Made by a program: the position numbers and the translations under genes. From Perlucidibaca piscinae DSM 21586 (GTDB lineage: Bacteria; Pseudomonadota; Gammaproteobacteria; Pseudomonadales; Moraxellaceae), in assembly GCF_000420045.1 (NCBI RefSeq), contig NZ_ATUE01000006.1, forward strand, positions 310,001 to 374,000: a stretch of DNA of 64,000 bases, written 5' to 3'. How positions within the stretch are numbered: position 1 is the first letter of the stretch; every line of letters begins with the position of its first letter. Positions 60,301 to 64,000 of the stretch are shown here, piece by piece. Below the pieces are notes generated by a model that was given only the letters and a program-made list of their open reading frames with translations, had not been told where the DNA came from and made no database searches.

Positions 60301-61565
60301 GATCCGCTGAGCACGTTGTTGAGTAGCTCGAGAACAGACTGTCGACTTGTCTCATTTGTCAGCAGGTCCAGAAAATTCTGACCCATGACCATGTCGGTGG
60401 AATAGCCGAACAGGTTCGTTCCAGCCTGGTTCCAGTCCGTGATGCGGTTTCCGCTATCGATTTCAACAATGGCATCATTGGTGTTTCTGAGCATGCGCCA
60501 AAGACGTGCCTTGCTTGTCCACTCGGTGACTTGCTGATGCCGGAAGAGCGCATAGCTGTGAAACAACGCCGCTAGCAGAAGGCTCAGCAGACTGCCGATG
60601 AGAATCACATGCCATGGTTTCAACATCTGCTGGCTGACCAGCGTGGAGGGCGAGGCCGTGAACGTCAGCTGCCAGCGTTGTCCGAGAAGGCTCACATCGA
60701 TTTGATGAGAAACCAGATCGCTGCCAGGATCAGCAAACGCCGGCGATTGAAAAAATGGCACCAGTGTGCCCGCCTGCGAATAAGCCGCCGCATTCAAGCC
60801 CATGGAAGTTGGTATGGATCCTCCAAGCACCATATCGGCAATCAGGGTGGCATTGACCAAACCAATGACTTTGTTGGCGCGCTCGGACAGGCTTTCAGGT
60901 GTCTTGATGCTTGCATAGACTGGCAGCACCAGCAAAAAGCCTTTGCGTGACTTGTCCACCTGTACCAGGTGAATAGGCTCGGTGAGCGTGGCCTCGCCAG
61001 TACTTGCGGCCTGTACAAGTGCGCGGTGGCGACGATCCTCTGAAGCAATGTCGAGACCGATCGCCGGTTTGTTTGGCGTTTCAGGCGTCAGCAAGTAAAT
61101 GACCCAGCGTTCGCGGTTGACGGCATTGAACTGCTTGAGCTTCATCATCGTTATGCCCATGCTGAGAGCATCTGCCTTGACCTGTTCGTCACTCAGACTC
61201 CGTGGCAGCCGCTTGATGTAGCCGTAGCCCTGCATGCCAGGAAACTCGGAATGAATGTTGCGAGATGCGGCATAGCGGTGAAATGCCTCATAGTCCATAC
61301 CGCCCGGATGTGCCAGAAATGCACCACGCAAACCGAGAAGACCGTAGACGTAGAGTTTCATGCGAGACTGGATCTTGTTCGCGGCCTCGCTCGATTGTGC
61401 GCGGATTTCCTGCTGGATATAGTTTGCTCGCTGTTCATGCAGCAGGTACGCAGTGGAAAAAGTCAGCAACAAGCCCACCAGCAGGGTAACGGTAAAGAAA
61501 AGACGCGGCCGTACGGGCTCATCTTCACGCGATTGCAATAAAAAACGCCAAGACCAGGGCTTCAT
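57399..61565 (-). CDS. Hybrid sensor histidine kinase (CHASE-PAS-HisKA-HATPase-REC-Hpt)
   Basis: The 1388-residue phosphorelay kinase has two membrane helices (about 23-42 and 320-340) around a periplasmic CHASE domain (about 75-280), which commonly senses small organic ligands. Four PAS domains follow (about 350-475, 495-615, 630-740, 745-880), one with a PAC motif set. The catalytic part has HisKA His910 in SHEIRTPMNG, a HATPase with NLLGNAVKFT and GTGLGLAIS, a receiver (acidic DD1161-1162, Asp1207, Lys1249), and a C-terminal Hpt with His1334 in LHKLAGEAG. The 5' third has noticeably lower GC than the window average. Confidence 0.93.
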   Translation of the reverse strand: MKPWSWRFLLQSREDEPVRPRLFFTVTLLVGLLLTFSTAYLLHEQRANYIQQEIRAQSSEAANKIQSRMKLYVYGLLGLRGAFLAHPGGMDYEAFHRYAASRNIHSEFPGMQGYGYIKRLPRSLSDEQVKADALSMGITMMKLKQFNAVNRERWVIYLLTPETPNKPAIGLDIASEDRRHRALVQAASTGEATLTEPIHLVQVDKSRKGFLLVLPVYASIKTPESLSERANKVIGLVNATLIADMVLGGSIPTSMGLNAAAYSQAGTLVPFFQSPAFADPGSDLVSHQIDVSLLGQRWQLTFTASPSTLVSQQMLKPWHVILIGSLLSLLLAALFHSYALFRHQQVTEWTSKARLWRMLRNTNDAIVEIDSGNRITDWNQAGTNLFGYSTDMVMGQNFLDLLTNETSRQSVLELLNNVLSGSSVQHTRCELTRVDGATLHVDFSAFKSEGTPASVQKRVLLIHDVSREHQAELQIRQLNSTLEQEVARRTEELQIAKRDLETIFDAMPSMIGYWDKNLINRVANKAYQVWFATDHGEIHGHHMSELLGRELYQQNLPHIRRVLAGEAQQFERSITSRDGTVRHSLAHYLPDRIAGEVVGFYVIVHDVTEITESRMRLEALVQQNTILLTTINQQMLYSVTDAKGRIIEINDNFTNISGYSQEELIGSNHRLISSNTHSREFWQEIWKTIRSGKAWSGEVCNRKKSGELYWVDSVIAPFYGSNGEIERYVSLRIDITQRKKAELELQRITALFREVLAAASGFSIIATDADGIITVFNRGAEEMLGYSAEEMVGKQTPALIHCPQEVVARGIELSRLSGSNVSGFRVFVHLPEQHGVERSNWHYVRKDGRRVPVSLSVTVLRAPNGCITGYLGIAQDISERIHFEEALLESKNIAEEASQAKSNFLATMSHEIRTPMNGIIGLCYMLEKQALHATPLDMVRKIKIASHHLLSIINDILDFSKIEAGHLQLERVAFDLQETMDNLSSIAQGALGNKPVTVNVNQVPDEARYLIGDPLRLSQVLTNLLGNAVKFTNAGSVCLDANVVSRGSTTISLHFAIRDTGIGIPKDKLELIFDAFSQADSSISRNHGGTGLGLAISKRLVELMGGVLTVHSVPGQGSEFSFVIDFQLDAERKAESRKRFADDPVLQEPQALAGLRLLLVDDSSLNREVATFILERAGALVVQASDGQEAVNTLKQAPALFDLVLMDVQMPVMDGYTATRCIRDNAATRHLPVLALTAGAFETQRDQALAAGMNGFIAKPFEATMLISTIKEHVTQPAIADSVDSAADDPELEQMMAMLRGSFVHDSLPRHLETLRGSRPDVASERADLAKKLHKLAGEAGTVGLLPLSRQARALEQRLLQSDQPTDGEQEALAELLHNGEILLAEAH

Positions 61566-61735
61566 GTTGATTCGCTCGGCAAACTCATGATTGTTAATGA
61601 GATCACGTTAGTTAATGCTGTAATTTATGGCGATTATGAAGTGACGTTTCGCAGGCTATCCACCGGTTGTCATGGTGAAATTGTTGGTTAACTGTCGCAC
61701 TGATGAACGGGGTGTTTCAGACCCGAGGGGGCATC

Positions 61736-62110
61736 GTGGCTGCAATCTGGCTCTATGGTGAACATCTGGACGTGGATGATCTGGTCGAGCGTAGCTGTCT
61801 GCGCCAAGGCTGGCCTGTCCGTCGCGGCGTTGATGTCGCGTCCGACATGGACAGCTTGCGCGAGCAGCCACCGGCACTTCTCCTGCTCGTCGCCGGCAGA
61901 ACGGCCCGTGATGACTTTGCCGCCCTCTACACCGTGCGCGCAGATGCCGCGCTCGCCGCGGTACCGGTGATGATGATAGGCACACCGGGCGGTCCGGTAC
62001 GCGAGCTGGAAGAGGCGGTGGCCCTGGGCGCTAATGAATTCATGGATTCATTCCATGTCGAGGAGTTTGTCAGCCGCGTTTCCCTGCTGCTGGGCACACG
62101 TGATGCCTGA
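61736..62110 (+). CDS. Degenerate receiver-like protein
   Basis: The 124-residue protein has receiver-like topology: a hydrophobic first strand (AAIWLYGEHL), a third strand ALLLLVAGR, fourth strand VPVMMIG, then ALGANEFMDSFHVEEFVSRV, which matches the helix 4 to helix 5 region of receivers. The phosphoacceptor Asp and the strand-5 Lys are both absent, so it is probably a pseudo-receiver that works by binding. GTG 61736 is chosen because GAGGGGG sits just upstream; ATG 61703 is an alternative. It is divergent from the hybrid kinase with about 170 bp between them. Confidence 0.65.
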   Translation: MAAIWLYGEHLDVDDLVERSCLRQGWPVRRGVDVASDMDSLREQPPALLLLVAGRTARDDFAALYTVRADAALAAVPVMMIGTPGGPVRELEEAVALGANEFMDSFHVEEFVSRVSLLLGTRDA

Positions 62111-62121
62111 ATCGCAGGCAT

Positions 62122-62150
62122 GAAAAAAGCGGCCCTGAGGCCGCTTCTTT
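62122..62150. terminator. Bidirectional intrinsic terminator
   Basis: AAGCGGCC and GGCCGCTT form a perfect 8-bp stem around a CTGA loop (62127-62146), with an A-run on the left and TTCTTT on the right. It sits between the convergent pseudo-receiver and ETF-QO genes and can stop transcription both ways. Confidence 0.85.
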
Positions 62151-62168
62151 CAACACCGAATCACCCGA

Positions 62169-63821
62169 TCACATGTTCGGGTAGTTCGGGCCGCCGCCAC
62201 CTTCCGGAACCACCCAGTTGATGTTCTGGGCCGGGTCCTTGATGTCGCAGGTCTTGCAGTGCACGCAGTTCTGCGCGTTGATCTGGAAGCGCTTCTCGCC
62301 AGCCTGCTCGACGATCTCGTACACGCCGGCCGGGCAGTAGCGCTGCGCCGGTTCCGCGTACAGCTTCAGGTTCTTGGTCAGCGGAATGCTGGCGTCCTTC
62401 AGCGTCAGGTGGATGGGCTGGTCTTCCTCGTGGTTGGTGTTCGAGATGAACACCGACGACAGCTTGTCGAAGCTGATCTTGCCGTCCGGCTTCGGATACT
62501 CGATGGGCTGGTGGAACGAGGCCAGGTCCAGCGTCTTGTAGTCCGGGGTGGTGTCGTGGATGTTGAACGGCAGCTTGCCGTCAAACCAGTTCTGCTCGAC
62601 GAAGTTGTAGGCAGCACCCATGAAGGTGCCCATGCGGTGCATGGCGGCGCCGAAGTTGCGTGCCTTGTACAGCTCCTCGTACAGCCAGGAGGCCTCGAAG
62701 CGGTCGACGTATTCGGTGACTTCATCACCACCGGTACGGCCGGCCTTGAGGGCGTCAAACAGGCCTTCAGCGGCCAGCATGCCCGACTTCATGGCGGTGT
62801 GGCTGCCCTTGATCTTGGAGAAGTTCAGGAAGCCGGCGTCGTCACCGATCAGCACGCCACCCGGGAAGGTCAGCTTGGGCAGCGAGTTGAGGCCGCCCTT
62901 GACCACGGCACGGGCGCCGTAGGAAATGCGCTTGCCGCCTTCTAGGTACTGCTTGAGCACCGGGTTGTGCTTCAGACGCTGCATCTCGTCGAACGGCGAC
63001 ACGTACGGGTTGTGGTAGGAGAGGTCGGTGATCAGACCCAGCGAGACCTGGTTGTTCTCGGCGTGGTAGAGCCACCAGCCACCGGTGGAGCCGGACTCGA
63101 GCAGGGGCCAGCCGGCGCCGTGCAGCACCAGACCGGGCTTGTGCTTGGCCGGATCGATTTCCCAGAGTTCCTTGATGCCGATGCCGTAGTGCTGAGGATC
63201 GGAATCCTTGTCCAGCTCGTACTTGCTGATCAGCTGCTTGCCGAGGTGGCCGCGGCAGCCTTCGGCGAACAGGGTGTACTTGGCGTGCAGCTCGTAGCCC
63301 GGGGTGAACGAATGCTTCTGTTCGCCGCTGCGCGAGACGCCCATGTCGCCGGTGGCGACGCCCTTCACGGAACCGTCTTCATTGAAGAGGATCTCGGAGG
63401 CGGCGAAACCGGGGAACAGCATGACTTCCAGCTCTTCGGCCTTGGTGGCCAGCCAGCGCACCACGTTGCCGAGGCTGACGATGTAGTTGCCATCGTTGTG
63501 CATGGTCTTGGGGATGGCCCAGTGCGGCGTCTTCACGGCCTTTTCCTGACCCAGCAGGAAGTAGACTTCGTCGCCGGTGACCGGCACGTTGAGCGGGGCG
63601 CCTTCGGCCTTCCAGTTCGGGAACAGCTCTTCCATGGCACGTGCTTCGAAGACCGCGCCGGACAGGATGTGAGCACCGAATTCCGAGCCTTTCTCGACCA
63701 CGCAGACCGAGATCTCGTGACCGCTCTCGATGCTCAGCTGACGGAGACGGATAGCCGCGGACAAGCCCGCCGGGCCACCGCCGACCACAACAACGTCAAA
63801 CTCCATCGCTTCTCTTTCCAC
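62169..63821 (-). CDS. Electron transfer flavoprotein-ubiquinone oxidoreductase
   Basis: ETF-QO passes electrons from fatty-acid and amino-acid dehydrogenases, via ETF, to ubiquinone. The 550-residue protein has the FAD motif VVVVGGGPAGLSAAIRL (about 9-25), the quinone-binding membrane-surface region, and the 4Fe-4S cluster set near the C-terminus (NCVHCKTCDIKDP, with an earlier CP in RYCPAGVYE). GTG 63821 gives VEREAMEFD, matching the Pseudomonas start MEREYMEFD, and has AGGAG 6 bp upstream; ATG 63806 is the alternative. It is a single-gene unit with its own promoter. Confidence 0.96.
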   Translation of the reverse strand: MEREAMEFDVVVVGGGPAGLSAAIRLRQLSIESGHEISVCVVEKGSEFGAHILSGAVFEARAMEELFPNWKAEGAPLNVPVTGDEVYFLLGQEKAVKTPHWAIPKTMHNDGNYIVSLGNVVRWLATKAEELEVMLFPGFAASEILFNEDGSVKGVATGDMGVSRSGEQKHSFTPGYELHAKYTLFAEGCRGHLGKQLISKYELDKDSDPQHYGIGIKELWEIDPAKHKPGLVLHGAGWPLLESGSTGGWWLYHAENNQVSLGLITDLSYHNPYVSPFDEMQRLKHNPVLKQYLEGGKRISYGARAVVKGGLNSLPKLTFPGGVLIGDDAGFLNFSKIKGSHTAMKSGMLAAEGLFDALKAGRTGGDEVTEYVDRFEASWLYEELYKARNFGAAMHRMGTFMGAAYNFVEQNWFDGKLPFNIHDTTPDYKTLDLASFHQPIEYPKPDGKISFDKLSSVFISNTNHEEDQPIHLTLKDASIPLTKNLKLYAEPAQRYCPAGVYEIVEQAGEKRFQINAQNCVHCKTCDIKDPAQNINWVVPEGGGGPNYPNM

Positions 63822-63900
63822 GATGTTCTCCTACACGCAAAAGGACAAAGGGCCCGGGCAGTCCCTGACAGGGCAGCCGCACCAGACGCAAAACCCGCGT

Positions 63901-63929
63901 AGTATAAAAGCAAGGCGTGAGCAGTCCAA
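63901..63929 (-). promoter_or_regulatory. Sigma70-type promoter for ETF-QO
   Basis: On the minus strand, -35 TTGGAC (63924-63929), exactly 17 bp, then -10 TATACT (63901-63906). The predicted leader is about 70 nt before the GTG start. No operator-like palindrome was seen within it. Confidence 0.75.
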
Positions 63930-64000
63930 TGCAATGCCGTGTCTTTTGTACGGTTTTGTCGCGGTTCAAGACGATCGGTCTGACGGAAACTGCGATAATC
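63930..64000 (+). other. Right-edge intergenic segment
   Basis: No gene is complete here. A -10-like GATAAT (63994-63999) on the plus strand suggests a divergent transcript leaving the window, but no -35 at standard spacing was found. Confidence 0.3.

Noticed and set aside
1..64000. Mobile elements, prophage genes and CRISPR arrays
   Set aside because: No transposase, integrase, phage structural gene, long terminal inverted repeats or regularly spaced direct repeats were found; the only tandem repeat is the 15-bp duplication before thrS.

Overview
The window is about 64 kb of high-GC bacterial chromosome, estimated in the low to mid 60s percent GC. Essential translation genes (thrS, infC, rpmI, rplT, pheST), ihfA, single-copy tRNAs and a type II secretion operon rule out a plasmid. 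Gene content points to a Gammaproteobacterium close to Pseudomonadales or Moraxellaceae. The supporting features are TamAB, a PA4642-type protein, a Pseudomonas-like ETF-ubiquinone oxidoreductase start, the thrS-infC-rpmI-rplT-pheST-ihfA-merR order and CcmDE. Genus cannot be fixed from sequence alone. No insertion sequence, prophage or CRISPR array was seen.

Layout. 0-6.6 kb: end of a cytochrome c maturation cluster (ccmD, ccmE), a DUF6882-like gene, an RluA-type pseudouridine synthase, and tamA-tamB for outer-membrane protein assembly. 6.6-14.4 kb: translation block thrS-infC-rpmI-rplT-pheS-pheT-ihfA-merR and tRNA-Pro(GGG); infC probably starts at a rare AUC codon. 14.4-17.6 kb: a comEA-like gene, a 457-bp AT-rich non-coding stretch with paired DnaA boxes and operator-like palindromes, a fused SpmA-SpmB membrane protein and an orphan ParA ATPase. 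17.5-23.3 kb: a tight five-gene minus-strand operon (FAD oxidoreductase, DUF1365, cyclopropane-fatty-acid synthase-like, LitR/CarH-type B12 photoreceptor regulator, DNA photolyase), interpreted as a light-responsive module.

23.5-27.5 kb: an ABC-2 exporter, queF, and two tandem paralogues of unknown function. 27.5-34.3 kb, minus strand: SelO, a delta-9 desaturase behind a DesT-like operator, a family VIII esterase-like protein, DUF4282, DUF2804, a PA4642-type protein and an acyltransferase; much of this looks lipid-related. 34.4-38.3 kb: an alpha-methylacyl-CoA racemase-like enzyme and modABC molybdate uptake. 38.3-45.2 kb, minus strand: a heavy-metal RND efflux operon (His-rich protein, czcC, czcB, czcA, DUF3147) downstream of tRNA-Cys and tRNA-Leu.

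45.6-54.4 kb: type II secretion gspE-F-G-H-I-J-K-L-M, followed by an unrecognised gene and a DsbA-fold isomerase. gspC and gspD are absent. 54.4-62.1 kb: a minus-strand operon of CHASE/PAS hybrid kinase, CheY-like receiver, HEAT-repeat membrane protein and a family 2 glycosyltransferase, with a divergent degenerate receiver. This looks like a signal-controlled polysaccharide module. 62.1-64 kb: ETF-QO with its own promoter.

The best candidates for less-described biology are the DnaA-box region, the LitR operon with stacked palindromes, the kinase-receiver-HEAT-glycosyltransferase operon, the unknown protein ending the secretion operon, and the tandem paralogue pair.
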